A stretch of 64,000 nucleotides of DNA from Streptomyces inusitatus (GCF_014651115.1 NZ_BMWG01000002.1:124001-188000), one strand, 5' to 3'. Counted from the stretch's first letter, positions 15,950 to 24,455 are shown. The notes: a model not told the origin generated them from the letters alone. Numbers and translations: made by a program.

Positions 15950-17050
15950 GTGTTCCACCTCAAGACATCCTTCGCACGCAGGGTCGCACTGGGCGCGCTC
16001 ACCGCGCTGGCCCTCGCGGCCGCTGTCCCGGGCGGCGCGGCTACTGCGGCACCGGAGCCGGTGCAGTGGGCGGCGCTCGGTGACTCGTACACGGCCGGCG
16101 TGTTCGTCGGCTCCCCCAGCCCGGAGCTCGGCAGCACGGAGCGGGACGGATGCGACCGCACGACAGGCGCGTACCCGAACCTCGTCGAGCGCAGGTTCAC
16201 GGTCGAGCCGCCTGCGGGCCGGCCGGTGAAGCTGACCGACTTCAGCTGCGGTGCCGCCACCATCGCGGAGATCGCCACCGCCCGGCAGACCCCCATCAGC
16301 CCGGTGCAGCCCCCCGAGGGCGGCTGGCCCTCCGTGGACGCGCAGATCGAACGTGCCGGACTGAGCGCGAGCACCGACGTGGTCACGATCGGCGTCGGCG
16401 GCAACAGCCTGCCCTTCGGCAAGATCGTCACATCCTGTCTGATCCTCGGCACCGGGCAGGAGGACGACGCCACCCCCTGCCGGGACGCCTACGAGAGGGG
16501 CGACTTCATCCTCGACCCCGAGTCGATCCAGGACAAGTTCCAGCGGGTCTTCCGGGAGTACGTCGAGATGCTGGAGGCAGTGCACGACAAGGCGCCCAAC
16601 GCCAAGGTCATCACGGTCGGCTACCCCACGATCGTCCCGGCGGACGCCACCACCTGTGACCGCCAGGACACCACCGAGCTGGCGGCCGACCTCAAGGACG
16701 CCGAGGCCCGGCTCTCGGCCACCCACGGGGACATCGCCTGGCTGGGCCAGGTGAACACCGAGCTCAACTCGATCATCGAAGACGTCACGGACCTTGTCGA
16801 CTACGGATACACCTACGTCGACGTCGCCGCCTCCAGCGTCGGCCACGACGCCTGCCAGCCCCGCGCCACGAAGTGGGTCGAGGGCGTCTGCGGCCAGGCC
16901 GGCCCGTACTGGCCCACCGACATCACCGTCGGCCTTGTCGCCCTGAAGTGCTCCAACGGCAACCGGTCCACCCTCGTGCACCCCAACGCCGCCGGCCACG
17001 CCAACACCGCCGCCCTGGTCGAAGCCGCCGTCCGCAAGGCCCTGACCTGA
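15950..17050 (+). CDS. Secreted SGNH/GDSL hydrolase
   Basis: A 366-residue protein starting at GTG 15950 behind GGAGG. Residues 1-34 are a signal peptide ending ATAA-P. Block I 'WAALGDSYTAG' holds the nucleophile Ser46, 'FSCGAAT' and 'GVGGNSLPFG' give the oxyanion Gly and Asn, and 'VHPNAAGHANTAALV' gives the catalytic Asp/His-type block V. Several Cys pairs suggest disulfides, as in Streptomyces extracellular esterases/lipases of this family. Substrate unknown. The tail end carries a short CCTGA repeat across the stop codon. Confidence 0.88.
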   Translation: MFHLKTSFARRVALGALTALALAAAVPGGAATAAPEPVQWAALGDSYTAGVFVGSPSPELGSTERDGCDRTTGAYPNLVERRFTVEPPAGRPVKLTDFSCGAATIAEIATARQTPISPVQPPEGGWPSVDAQIERAGLSASTDVVTIGVGGNSLPFGKIVTSCLILGTGQEDDATPCRDAYERGDFILDPESIQDKFQRVFREYVEMLEAVHDKAPNAKVITVGYPTIVPADATTCDRQDTTELAADLKDAEARLSATHGDIAWLGQVNTELNSIIEDVTDLVDYGYTYVDVAASSVGHDACQPRATKWVEGVCGQAGPYWPTDITVGLVALKCSNGNRSTLVHPNAAGHANTAALVEAAVRKALT

Positions 17051-17171
17051 CCTGACCTGATCGCATCGCGCCGCCGCCCCTGGCCCCAGCGGCCCGGGGC
17101 GGCCCGGCCTCGATGCCGAACGCCCATTCCGCCTCACGTCGCGGCCCCGAATCCGACCCGCCGGGCAGGCC

Positions 17172-18308
17172 CTAGACCGGGAGCTGCCAGCTCGGGCCCT
17201 CGGGCGAGCCGATCCATACGGTCTGCTCGAAGGGGGTGGCCGTCATTCCGAACCCTGTCAGATCGGGCGCTCCCTCGACCTGCCAACGGCGGAGAGCCTC
17301 TTCGACCTGATCCCACAGGCTGAGCGGCCCGTGCTGGTGCACCGCCCATCCTTCGCCGTCGGGTTCGGTCCACGCCTGTGAGCCGGTCGCCACGTCACGG
17401 AGGACGACGCCGGAGCCGGTGGCCATCAGTTCGGCGGAGGGCGCGGCAAGCTGGGCGACGAACCGTCCTGCCCACTCCTCCAGAAGCGCGGGGTCCAGAC
17501 GGGTGCGGCGGGTGGTGCCGTCCTGCGGGAAGAAGACGGGAGACGGGGGCCGCTCGTGGGGACGGGCGAGCATGTACGTAACGGCGTCGCCGGTGAACCG
17601 GCCCCTGGCCGTCCCCTCATCGTCCAGGGCCAGGCGGATCAGTCCGCCGGCAAGCATCCATCCGCCGATGGCGGTGGTGATCGATCCGCCGTCATTCAGC
17701 TGCCAGAACCACGAGTGCGGGACGGAACGCACTGAACAGGTAGCGATGATCGCGTCATAGTCGGCATGCTCCTTGCACCCCCGAAGGCCGTCCCCCACCG
17801 CGAGCGTCGGCGCGTACCCGGCTTCGCCCAGGTGCGCGGCGGCACTCGCCGCGAGGCCGGAGTCGTACTCGACACTGACGACATTCGCGGCCCCGAGCCT
17901 GTGGCACAGAATCCCGGTGGAGTAGCCGGTACCGGTGCCCACTTCAAGGACCCTCTGCCCGGAACGGAGTTCCGCCACCTGCGCGGTGCGCACCACCAGA
18001 GAGGGGAGCGTGGCCGACGAGGTGGGGCTGCCGGAGACCGGGCTCGTGACATCGGCGGCGTTCCTCCCCTCCACCTGGGTGACCCATGTCGTGTCGGCGT
18101 AGACCATCCGCAGCCACTCCTCCTCCCCGGCCTTCGCCCGGTGCACCGGCTCCCACCCGGCACCAGTCGGGCGGAAGGCTGCGGAGTCGAGGAACAGCTC
18201 ACGGGGAACGGATCCGACAGCGTCGCGCCATCCGGGGTCGAGGGCTGGATCGGCTGCGGCGATCTCCTCGGCCAGGGCGAGGCGGAGCGCGGCGGGGTCA
18301 GCGGACAC
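17172..18308 (-). CDS. PIMT-type methyltransferase of a graspetide cluster
   Basis: A 378-residue homologue of protein-L-isoaspartate O-methyltransferase. SAM motif I is 'VLEVGTGTGYST' (residues 120-131), preceded by a 'SSATLPSLVVRTAQVAELRSGQR' segment typical of PCMT. A C-terminal extension of about 150 residues is characteristic of the versions tied to ATP-grasp RiPP maturases. In characterised relatives (the fuscimiditide system) this enzyme methylates an Asp of the cyclised peptide, which collapses to an aspartimide. The start GTG at 18308 has GGAGGAG six bases upstream and overlaps the ATP-grasp stop by 11 bases. Third gene of the operon. Confidence 0.88.
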   Translation of the reverse strand: MSADPAALRLALAEEIAAADPALDPGWRDAVGSVPRELFLDSAAFRPTGAGWEPVHRAKAGEEEWLRMVYADTTWVTQVEGRNAADVTSPVSGSPTSSATLPSLVVRTAQVAELRSGQRVLEVGTGTGYSTGILCHRLGAANVVSVEYDSGLAASAAAHLGEAGYAPTLAVGDGLRGCKEHADYDAIIATCSVRSVPHSWFWQLNDGGSITTAIGGWMLAGGLIRLALDDEGTARGRFTGDAVTYMLARPHERPPSPVFFPQDGTTRRTRLDPALLEEWAGRFVAQLAAPSAELMATGSGVVLRDVATGSQAWTEPDGEGWAVHQHGPLSLWDQVEEALRRWQVEGAPDLTGFGMTATPFEQTVWIGSPEGPSWQLPV

Positions 18309-19269
18309 GGTGGTCTCCTCCGTGCTGGAGCTGGTCGGCGAGGGCGGTGACAATCCTGCCGGTGATCGGTTCCGGGAACCAGGCGAATTGCCCGTTCGGG
18401 TTGCACTCATACAGCCAGATACGGCCGTCCTGATCGACACCGAAATCGAAGGCTCCGAAGACGAGCCCGAAGGCGTCCAGGTATCGGCGCACGCTCTTGG
18501 CCAGGTGCGGCGGGGTGCCAATGAGCGAGTACGAAAGGGCGTCGTAGTGCCGCCGCCAGTCCAGGCCGGGAGAACCGTCGATCCGGACCGTGAACACCTC
18601 TTCGCCCACTGCTGTCACTCGCAAATCGGCGATGGAGTGCACGCGTTTCTGGAACAGGTGCATGGTCTGGCCGACTCCGGCACCCAGGTCGGCGGGATCG
18701 ACTTCCTCGACCCACACCGTCAGCGCCCGTCCGTCGGCATTCTGGTAGTCCGTGTTGCGCAGTGGTTTGTAGACCACCGGGCCATGATCGTGGGCGAATT
18801 CCCGGGCCGCGCTCACGTTGTTCGTGAGCAGGGTCGGCGGGACGTCGAAGCCGCAGCGCGCCGCGGTGGCGAGCTGGTCGGGCTTGTACTCGGCGTCCCG
18901 GTTCCGCCAGGGGTGGTTCACGTAGTGCGCTCCGGGGAGAGAAGCAAGGACGCCCCCGAGACCGTAGCGGGCCTCTTCCCGGCACCAGCGCGCTTCCTGC
19001 TCCCCGAGCCCGAGTGGCACAGTCCAGGGGCGCGGCCGACGCCAGTAGACGGAACGGATCTGATCAAGGCCGGTCACGCGAGTCCGAGTTTGCGCGGTTC
19101 CCCGCATCCCGTCGTTGTCCAGCCGGGCGGCGACAGTGATGCCCGAAGGGAAGTCGCCCGGATCCATGCGTACGACCGGGACCTGTCGTGAGTTCAGTTC
19201 TTCGATGACCAGATCTGCGGTCGCATCATCGAGCCGCGAGACGACCAGAACAGGAGTGTCCAGAGTCAA
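18298..19269 (-). CDS. ATP-grasp graspetide ligase (RiPP maturase, TgmB-like)
   Basis: A 323-residue ATP-grasp protein. It begins 'TLDTPVLVVSRLDDATADLVIEELNSRQVPVVRMDPGDFP' and has 'NHPWRNRDAEYKPDQL', 'VVYKPLRNTDYQN' (ATP-binding Lys) and 'AFDFGVDQDGRIWLYECNPNGQFAW', the metal-binding ExN end of the grasp. The family forms omega-ester or omega-amide cross-links between Thr/Ser/Lys and Asp/Glu side chains of a precursor peptide. The TTG start at 19269 overlaps the precursor stop (TTGA), and an in-frame stop lies just upstream, so no earlier start is possible. Confidence 0.9.
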   Translation of the reverse strand: MTLDTPVLVVSRLDDATADLVIEELNSRQVPVVRMDPGDFPSGITVAARLDNDGMRGTAQTRTRVTGLDQIRSVYWRRPRPWTVPLGLGEQEARWCREEARYGLGGVLASLPGAHYVNHPWRNRDAEYKPDQLATAARCGFDVPPTLLTNNVSAAREFAHDHGPVVYKPLRNTDYQNADGRALTVWVEEVDPADLGAGVGQTMHLFQKRVHSIADLRVTAVGEEVFTVRIDGSPGLDWRRHYDALSYSLIGTPPHLAKSVRRYLDAFGLVFGAFDFGVDQDGRIWLYECNPNGQFAWFPEPITGRIVTALADQLQHGGDHRVR

Positions 19270-19514
19270 TCCGTGTCACCTTCCTGGTCGCTGCCCTGAT
19301 CCGGGGTCCCGTCCAGACTGGTCTTGGTCTTGGTCTCCTTGTTCGTCTCAGACCTTTTGTGCCTACTCGTGGGGGGCATGTCCAGGCCGTCCGGGCCGAC
19401 CCGCCGGCCGATCTGCGTCGCGGGGTCGAGAACGACCTCCGCAGCCGGAAGGACCGCCGTCTCGGGGTAGGGCCTCATACGGGTCACGCCCCACGGCACT
19501 GCTGCCTCTTTCAT
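19266..19514 (-). CDS. Graspetide precursor peptide (ATP-grasp-modified RiPP)
   Basis: An 82-residue precursor. The leader has the conserved 'PWGVTRMRPYP' and 'VVLDPATQIG' segments of ATP-grasp target RiPPs. The core (about residues 49-82) is hydrophilic, with Thr57, Thr61, Thr63 and Thr65 before an Asp68-Gly69 turn and Asp72, Asp76, Glu78, Asp80 and Asp82 after it. The ATG at 19514 has AGGAGGA five bases upstream; a longer open frame beginning at 19808 is rejected because it lacks this spacing and leader logic. It is the first gene of the operon and ends overlapping the ligase start. Confidence 0.87.
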   Translation of the reverse strand: MKEAAVPWGVTRMRPYPETAVLPAAEVVLDPATQIGRRVGPDGLDMPPTSRHKRSETNKETKTKTSLDGTPDQGSDQEGDTD

Positions 19515-19704
19515 TCTCTTCCTCCTGCCGCCCCTGACCTTCGGCGCACAGTGTGTAGCCTTCCCAGCACATAAAGTAAGAGGACATTCGGTCGACCGAG
19601 CGGAGGGGGCCGGGATTCGCGTCCCTTCCGGAGGCCGCACCCGCCCAGCACGTTGTCGGCACGTTCGACAACCAGCCACCCCGGCACCATGTTGAAGGAG
19701 CACC
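19515..19704. promoter_or_regulatory. Divergent promoter region of the graspetide operon
   Basis: 190 bases between the precursor gene and the rightward small gene. Read leftward there is a TTACTT/TACACA-like -35/-10 pair (18-base spacing) about 45 bases before the precursor ATG. A 10-bp perfect palindrome CGGTCGACCG lies near 19589-19598 and could be an operator. No regulator gene sits immediately beside it. Confidence 0.4.
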
Positions 19705-20010
19705 ATGGCCAGCCGTGCCTTCGACCACATCACCGTGACCACCCCCGCCCTTGATGAGCCCGGCCTGTACCTGTCGGTGGTCGATTCGCTGGACAGCCCT
19801 CGCGGCATCGTTCAGGACTTCGCGTACGGAGGCGTGGAACTGCGCTCGCTCAGCCTCACCGGAATCCAGCTCATCACCGGCAGGATTAGCGACGTCCGTG
19901 CGAAGCACGTCGAATTCGACGCGCTGAACCTCCACAGCGTCGAGATCACCAACAGTGGCCTTGCTCAGGCCCTTGTGGACGAACTCGGCATCATCGTCGG
20001 AGACGACTGA
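19705..20010 (+). CDS. Small beta-helix-like repeat protein
   Basis: A 101-residue acidic protein, ATG after GAAGGAG. The middle shows a regular rung-like alternation ('VELRSLSLTGIQLITG', 'ISDVRAKHVEFDALNLHSVEI') reminiscent of pentapeptide-repeat or short right-handed beta-helix proteins. No catalytic motif. It is divergent from the graspetide precursor. Function unknown. Confidence 0.6.
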   Translation: MASRAFDHITVTTPALDEPGLYLSVVDSLDSPRGIVQDFAYGGVELRSLSLTGIQLITGRISDVRAKHVEFDALNLHSVEITNSGLAQALVDELGIIVGDD

Positions 20011-20123
20011 GCAGGAGGACCGCGTACTCCTACTCATCGCATTCAACAACCTGGCCGCCCAGCGTGAGCTATCCACGAAGCGACCGCCCGCCCCGCTGTC
20101 GTCAGCCACTCCACGGAGCCGCG

Positions 20124-20960
20124 ATGACCATCCAGCCCGCGAACGAACCTTCAGTCACCGACCGGGGTCTTCTCTCCACCAAGGCGTACGCCACCGGTCG
20201 GCATCTCGCCGCTCGGCAGTCCCTCTACCAGTGGCAGACCCCGCAGCACGATCTTCCGGGCATCGTCGTGAACGAGCTGGCCGAGGTGCGCGGTCCGATC
20301 GCGGATGTGGGCTGCGGCAACGGGAAGTTCGTGAAGCGGATACGGGAGGACCGGCCCGACCTCACGGCGGTACCCATGGATGTCTCCGCCGGTATCCTCG
20401 GCGGCGTCCCCGGAGCCGTCGTCGCGGACGCTCAACAACTCCCCATCGCCGATGGAGCCCTCGGCGCAGCCCTGGCGCTGCACATGCTGTACCACGTCGA
20501 AGACCAGGCCCAGGCCGTGCGCGAGCTGGGCAGAGTCCTGTCTCCCGACGGTGTGGCGATCGTCTCCACCAACAGCCGGACCGACAAGCGGGAGCTGGAG
20601 AGCCTCTGGAGAAGGTCCGCCGGTGACGTACTGGGTATCCCCGAAGGACCGGCCCGAGTGCAGTTGTCCGCCCGCTTCACTCTGGAGGACGCGCCGACGG
20701 TGCTCGGCGCGGTCTTCACCGACATCCGTACGATCCCCCTGCCCGGGGTGATCGAGGTGACCGACGCGGACCCGGTTGTCGCACACCTGGCCTCGTACGA
20801 AGCCTGGGCGGATCAGATGGGTGTCCCGTTCCGGGAAACCGTCGAGCGGGCCCGCGAGCGGGTCGAGGAGACCATCCGGGTGGAGGGCGCGTTCCGCGTC
20901 ACGTGTCTGGGCGGCATCCTCGTCTGCCGAAGGGCGCGGGTACGGGTACGGGCAGCCTGA
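20124..20960 (+). CDS. Class I SAM-dependent methyltransferase
   Basis: A 278-residue protein with motif I 'IADVGCGNGKFVKRI' (residues 59-73), motif II-like 'VVADAQQLPIADGALGAALALHMLYHV' and 'ELGRVLSPDGVAIVSTNS', typical of the UbiE/COQ5-like methyltransferase group. The ATG at 20124 begins 'MTIQPANEPS'; a weak GGAG lies upstream. It follows the repeat protein by 113 bases and may belong to the same transcription unit. Substrate is unknown; a small-molecule or peptide target is possible. Confidence 0.85.
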   Translation: MTIQPANEPSVTDRGLLSTKAYATGRHLAARQSLYQWQTPQHDLPGIVVNELAEVRGPIADVGCGNGKFVKRIREDRPDLTAVPMDVSAGILGGVPGAVVADAQQLPIADGALGAALALHMLYHVEDQAQAVRELGRVLSPDGVAIVSTNSRTDKRELESLWRRSAGDVLGIPEGPARVQLSARFTLEDAPTVLGAVFTDIRTIPLPGVIEVTDADPVVAHLASYEAWADQMGVPFRETVERARERVEETIRVEGAFRVTCLGGILVCRRARVRVRAA

Positions 20961-21035
20961 ACCCTGCGGACCGGGCTGGTCAGCCGTTGTGGGACTTGCG
21001 ACCTCACCGCATAGACCGAGACCAGAAGGAGAGAG

Positions 21036-21581
21036 ATGGCACAGCACGAGTACGAGGCCAAGTTCCTGGACGTCGATGTGGATGCCCTGCGCGACCGCCT
21101 GAAGAGCGCCGGGGCTGAGCAGGTTTTCCCCAAGACCATGTTCACGCGCCTGATCTTCGAGAACGACACTGTGCAAGGGGAGCAGTGGCTGCGGCTGCGC
21201 GACGAGGGGGGCAAGACCACGCTGACGCTGAAGCAGGTCACCGACTCCGGCCACATCAACGGCACCACGGAGATCGAGATCGAGGTCGACGACCTGGAGA
21301 GGACCGCCGAACTCCTCAAGGCCCTGGGCCTCCGCCAGGTGCGCTACCAGCAGAACTACCGGGAGGAGTGGCAGCTCGGCGGCGTCACCTATGACCTCGA
21401 CACCTGGCCCGACCTGCCTACCTTCCTGGAGATCGAAGGAGCATCGGAGCAGGCGGTGCGCGAGGCCGCAGCCGCGTTCGGCTTCGACTACGCCGAAGCC
21501 CGCTTCGGCAGTATCGACCTGATCTACAAGAGCGAAGCCGACAGGGACATCCTCGCCGAGCCGACTCTCCTGTTCGCCTGA
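21036..21581 (+). CDS. CYTH-domain protein (CyaB/ThTPase family)
   Basis: A 181-residue protein with the CYTH signature ExExK at residues 5-9 ('EYEAK'), followed by the basic/acidic strand pattern 'LRLRDEGGKTTLTLKQ', 'TEIEIEVDD' and 'YDLDTWPDLPTFLEIEG'. This fold forms a metal-dependent tunnel that hydrolyses or cyclises triphosphates (adenylate cyclase class IV, thiamine triphosphatase, inorganic triphosphatase). The substrate cannot be told from sequence. ATG after AAGGAGAG. Confidence 0.88.
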   Translation: MAQHEYEAKFLDVDVDALRDRLKSAGAEQVFPKTMFTRLIFENDTVQGEQWLRLRDEGGKTTLTLKQVTDSGHINGTTEIEIEVDDLERTAELLKALGLRQVRYQQNYREEWQLGGVTYDLDTWPDLPTFLEIEGASEQAVREAAAAFGFDYAEARFGSIDLIYKSEADRDILAEPTLLFA

Positions 21582-21771
21582 GCCTTCCTCGTCCCCCTTC
21601 GCGCCCCTGACGGTCAAGCCCACCGTTGGGGGCGTACGCCTGTCCGGGGGTTCGTCGCTCACCGACGCCTCTCGGAGCCCGTACCCGCCCCAGGTGGAAC
21701 GGGTACGGCACCTCGAACCCGGCCGGGCCCGGAAGGCCCGATACGGAGAACGCGCCCGGTCCCCGAAGCAC

Positions 21772-21793
21772 GCGCGGCCCGGCCGGGCCGCGC
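21772..21793. terminator. 22-bp perfect GC palindrome between convergent genes
   Basis: GCGCGGCCCGG (21772-21782) is followed at once by its reverse complement (21783-21793). It lies four bases beyond the GNAT stop and could end transcription from both sides. The rest of the gap 21582-21771 shows nothing clear. Confidence 0.5.
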
Positions 21794-21796
21794 CGC

Positions 21797-22363
21797 TCAG
21801 CCGTTGCGGGCCTTGTGGCCCGCCTCCCACTCCTCGTGGAGGATGCCGTAGACGATGGAGTCCCGCCATTCGCCGCGTACTTGGACATGGCCGCGGATAC
21901 GGCCCTCCTCGGTCATGCCGACGGCGAGGAGGGTTCGTTCCGAGTCGGTGTTCAGGGGGGCGCGGGCGGCCCATACGCGGTGGAGGCCGAGGTCGTCGAA
22001 GGCGAGGGAGAGCATGAGGCGGACGGTTTCGCGGCCGTATCCGGTGCCCCAGGAGTCGGGGTTGAGGGCGAAGCCGATGGTGGCGGCGAGGGGCTGGTGG
22101 GGGTCGAGGGCGAGGCGGGCGAAGCCGATCAGTTCGGTGGTGGTGCGTTCGACGACGGCGAGGGCGTATTCGTCGCGTGGGGTGTGGGTGGCCGAGACGA
22201 TGGAGCGGGAGACGATGCCTTCGACCTCTTCCCGGGAGCGGGGGGTGAAGCTGAGATGGCGGGTGGCCTCGGCGCTGCCGTAGATGGCGAGGACGGCGTC
22301 TATGTCGTCGGCGGCCAGTTCACGGAGGCTGAGGCGTGCGTCGTCACGCGTGACCGGATACAT
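21797..22363 (-). CDS. GNAT-family N-acetyltransferase (RimJ/RimL-like)
   Basis: A 188-residue GNAT. 'LSLRELAADDIDAVLAIYGSAEATRHLSF' is the RimJ-type start and 'GFALNPDSWGTGYGRETVRLMLSLAFDDLGLHRVWA' contains the acetyl-CoA-binding (Q/R)xxGxG/A-like loop. It may acetylate protein N-termini or small amines. The ATG at 22363 is the natural start of the conserved domain. Confidence 0.85.
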   Translation of the reverse strand: MYPVTRDDARLSLRELAADDIDAVLAIYGSAEATRHLSFTPRSREEVEGIVSRSIVSATHTPRDEYALAVVERTTTELIGFARLALDPHQPLAATIGFALNPDSWGTGYGRETVRLMLSLAFDDLGLHRVWAARAPLNTDSERTLLAVGMTEEGRIRGHVQVRGEWRDSIVYGILHEEWEAGHKARNG

Positions 22364-22385
22364 GTTCGGGACCCTATCCCCGGCC

Positions 22386-23750
22386 CTAACTCGGCATGGC
22401 GAGAGTCGGACGACTACTGAACGCGGCGATCTCCTCCCGGAGTTCCCGTGCGGTCAGCGCCTCGCGCACCGAGCCCTGGGACAGCGAGGCCCGCACCCGC
22501 TGGACCGAGCCGATGATGCCCGCGTTGCGCTGCCCGGGAGGCAGGTCCAGGACGGGCTGTACGGCTTCCACCGCGCCGTCGAGGTCACCGGTGTAGAGGC
22601 GGGCGAGCGCGAGGTCGGACTGTACGCCGGCCTGGTCGCCGAAGGCCCAGTGCGGGTGGTCGGGGTCGCTGAAGCCGAGGGCCGCCTCCTCCGCGCGGCG
22701 CACCAGGCCGGCGTCGCCGTGGCCCAGCAGGACGGAGGCCTCGACGCTGTAGTAGGCCTGCCTGATCTGGGGGAAGAGGAAGTTGCCGCCCAGGGCGTCG
22801 AGATCGTCGGGGCGGCAGCGTTCTCTGAGGACCTCCGCGCGCCGGTTCGCGGAGAGGACGGTCTCGGCGTCGCCGAGGAGGGCCGCGGCCCGGGCCTCCA
22901 GGCCCGCGAGCCATACGGTGACGCTGCCCCGGAGTCCGGCGGCGGCGGACACGCCCTTGCGGGCGTAGTGGACCGCATCCTCGGGGCGGTCGGCCCAGTA
23001 GGAGATCAGGGACTGGAGCCCCCGGATCCAGGCGCTCATCCCCACATGCTCGGCCTGGGCGGAGCAGACCGCGGCGGTGCGGGCCTGCATCATGGCCGAC
23101 TGGGGGTCGCCGAGATCATGGCTGGCCTTGGCGAGCATTCCGGACTCAAGTGCGGCCAGAAAGTACAGATCCCGGGTCTGGGACGGCCTGGCCTGACCGC
23201 TCTCCAGCATGCGAAAGGTTTCATCCTGAATATTTGTCAGATCATCCAAAATCGTGCCCAGCGGGACGCGGATATAAATTCCGGCGATACGACGAACCTC
23301 GTCCTGAAGGTGCTCCAGGGTCTCCTGCCCCACCTCGTTCCGTTCCGCCCCCATGGCGAATCGGATCGCGCGTCGTGCGGCCATAGCTGTATGCCTTCCC
23401 ATCCAGTCCAAATCCGCGCCAGGATCGGCGAGGGGTTCGCTGACCGGCGCACCCGCCCCCGGCTCCCGGATCGGCACTGCACATGCCCCCGATGCCTGCG
23501 CCTCGGCCAGAAGCTGAGTGATCGGCCGCCCGAACAGATGCGCAAGAACTCGCCGCGCATCGTTCTGCGGGGTGACCTTTCCGAAGTACCAGCGCTCGAA
23601 AGTGCTTTCCGAGAGGGTGAGCGTCGCCAGCGAGGAATCACCGGTTTCCCTGGCCAGCCCCTGGGCGGCGACCCGGTACTGATGAGCGAAGGTCTTGTAT
23701 TCGTTCCAGCCCTGCTGGTCGATCAGAACACGCAGAAGTGTGACCATCAT
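22386..23750 (-). CDS. Streptomyces regulator-like protein with C-terminal helical repeats
   Basis: About 454 residues. The N-terminal 100 residues ('LTLSESTFERWYFGKVTPQNDARRVLAHLFGRPITQLL') resemble a degenerate XRE-type DNA-binding segment. The remainder is a long all-helical, TPR-like array with repeated Ala-rich pairs, typical of Streptomyces-specific regulators of unknown signal. The ATG at about 23750 (with another ATG directly after) follows GAGGGGAG; a GTG at 23789 is less likely. Divergent from the anti-sigma-like ATPase gene. Confidence 0.7.
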   Translation of the reverse strand: MMVTLLRVLIDQQGWNEYKTFAHQYRVAAQGLARETGDSSLATLTLSESTFERWYFGKVTPQNDARRVLAHLFGRPITQLLAEAQASGACAVPIREPGAGAPVSEPLADPGADLDWMGRHTAMAARRAIRFAMGAERNEVGQETLEHLQDEVRRIAGIYIRVPLGTILDDLTNIQDETFRMLESGQARPSQTRDLYFLAALESGMLAKASHDLGDPQSAMMQARTAAVCSAQAEHVGMSAWIRGLQSLISYWADRPEDAVHYARKGVSAAAGLRGSVTVWLAGLEARAAALLGDAETVLSANRRAEVLRERCRPDDLDALGGNFLFPQIRQAYYSVEASVLLGHGDAGLVRRAEEAALGFSDPDHPHWAFGDQAGVQSDLALARLYTGDLDGAVEAVQPVLDLPPGQRNAGIIGSVQRVRASLSQGSVREALTARELREEIAAFSSRPTLAMPS

Positions 23751-23789
23751 TCTCCCCTCTGCGGTGCGTCCGGCGCGTCGGCAAGACAC

Positions 23790-24038
23790 TACGACCGCGT
23801 CCGCTCAATTTTGCTTGCGCAGAGATGAATCATTCGATCTGACCCAACTCTGACGACACTCTGACCAGATCGCATCCCCCCAACCATCCGCATATGAGCG
23901 GCATCTGACGGTGGATCTGGGCCTGACTTGTTTGCGACGATCTCTGAGCACGCGACTCGACACCGGCCGGGCCACCACACGTGCACACGATGACTCAACT
24001 GCACCCCTTTATAAGACAGTTGAGCGAGCGGAGGACCC
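23790..24038. promoter_or_regulatory. Divergent intergenic region of lower GC
   Basis: This gap is clearly less GC-rich than its surroundings and must hold the promoters of the two divergent regulator-type genes. A GGAGG ribosome site precedes the ATG at 24039. I see no clear operator. Confidence 0.4.
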
Positions 24039-24455
24039 ATGTCGCCCGTCTCAGAAACCCACTTGGCACACAGGCTGAATCTACGCCTGAATGTGGAGCC
24101 CTCGGAGATCGGCGGTATTCGTCACACCGTCATACAGCACATCGGAAGCTGGGAATGCGCGGCCATTGCCGACGATGTCGTCCTGGTCGTGAGTGAGTTG
24201 CTGGCCAATGTCCATGAACACGCCGAAGGCGTCTGCGAACTGGAAATCGAGCACCAGGACGAAGGGTTGGTCGTCAAAGTCAGCGACACCTTCATGACCC
24301 CGCCCACCCTCAGGCACCGCCGCGGCTCCGCCGAGACCGGTCGGGGCCTCCTCCTGGTCGACGCGCTCACCGACCACTGGGAGACCACCATCACCGGCAC
24401 CGGGAAGGTGATCACCTGCACCTTCGGCACCCCCGGTCGCGGGATCTCCCCATGA
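24039..24455 (+). CDS. Anti-sigma-factor-like ATP-binding protein (HATPase_c, RsbW-type)
   Basis: A 138-residue GHKL ATPase domain. The N-box 'VVLVVSELLANVHEHA' and the glycine box 'RRGSAETGRGLLLVDALTD' are present; length fits a stand-alone RsbW/SpoIIAB-type protein. In Streptomyces such proteins either bind sigma factors or act with BldB/XRE-type partners. GGAGG lies before the ATG. Its stop overlaps the next start by four bases. Confidence 0.85.
   Translation: MSPVSETHLAHRLNLRLNVEPSEIGGIRHTVIQHIGSWECAAIADDVVLVVSELLANVHEHAEGVCELEIEHQDEGLVVKVSDTFMTPPTLRHRRGSAETGRGLLLVDALTDHWETTITGTGKVITCTFGTPGRGISP

Noticed and set aside
17040..17064. CCTGA repeats at the SGNH stop codon as a possible attachment site
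   Set aside because: Only four short units and no partner copy or integrase gene found.
17172..19514. Imiditide (PIMT-only) interpretation of the RiPP locus
   Set aside because: An ATP-grasp ligase is encoded between precursor and methyltransferase, so a graspetide-first pathway is more likely.
19266..19808. 180-residue version of the graspetide precursor
   Set aside because: The extra N-terminus crosses the divergent promoter; the ATG at 19514 has a strong ribosome site and begins at the conserved leader.
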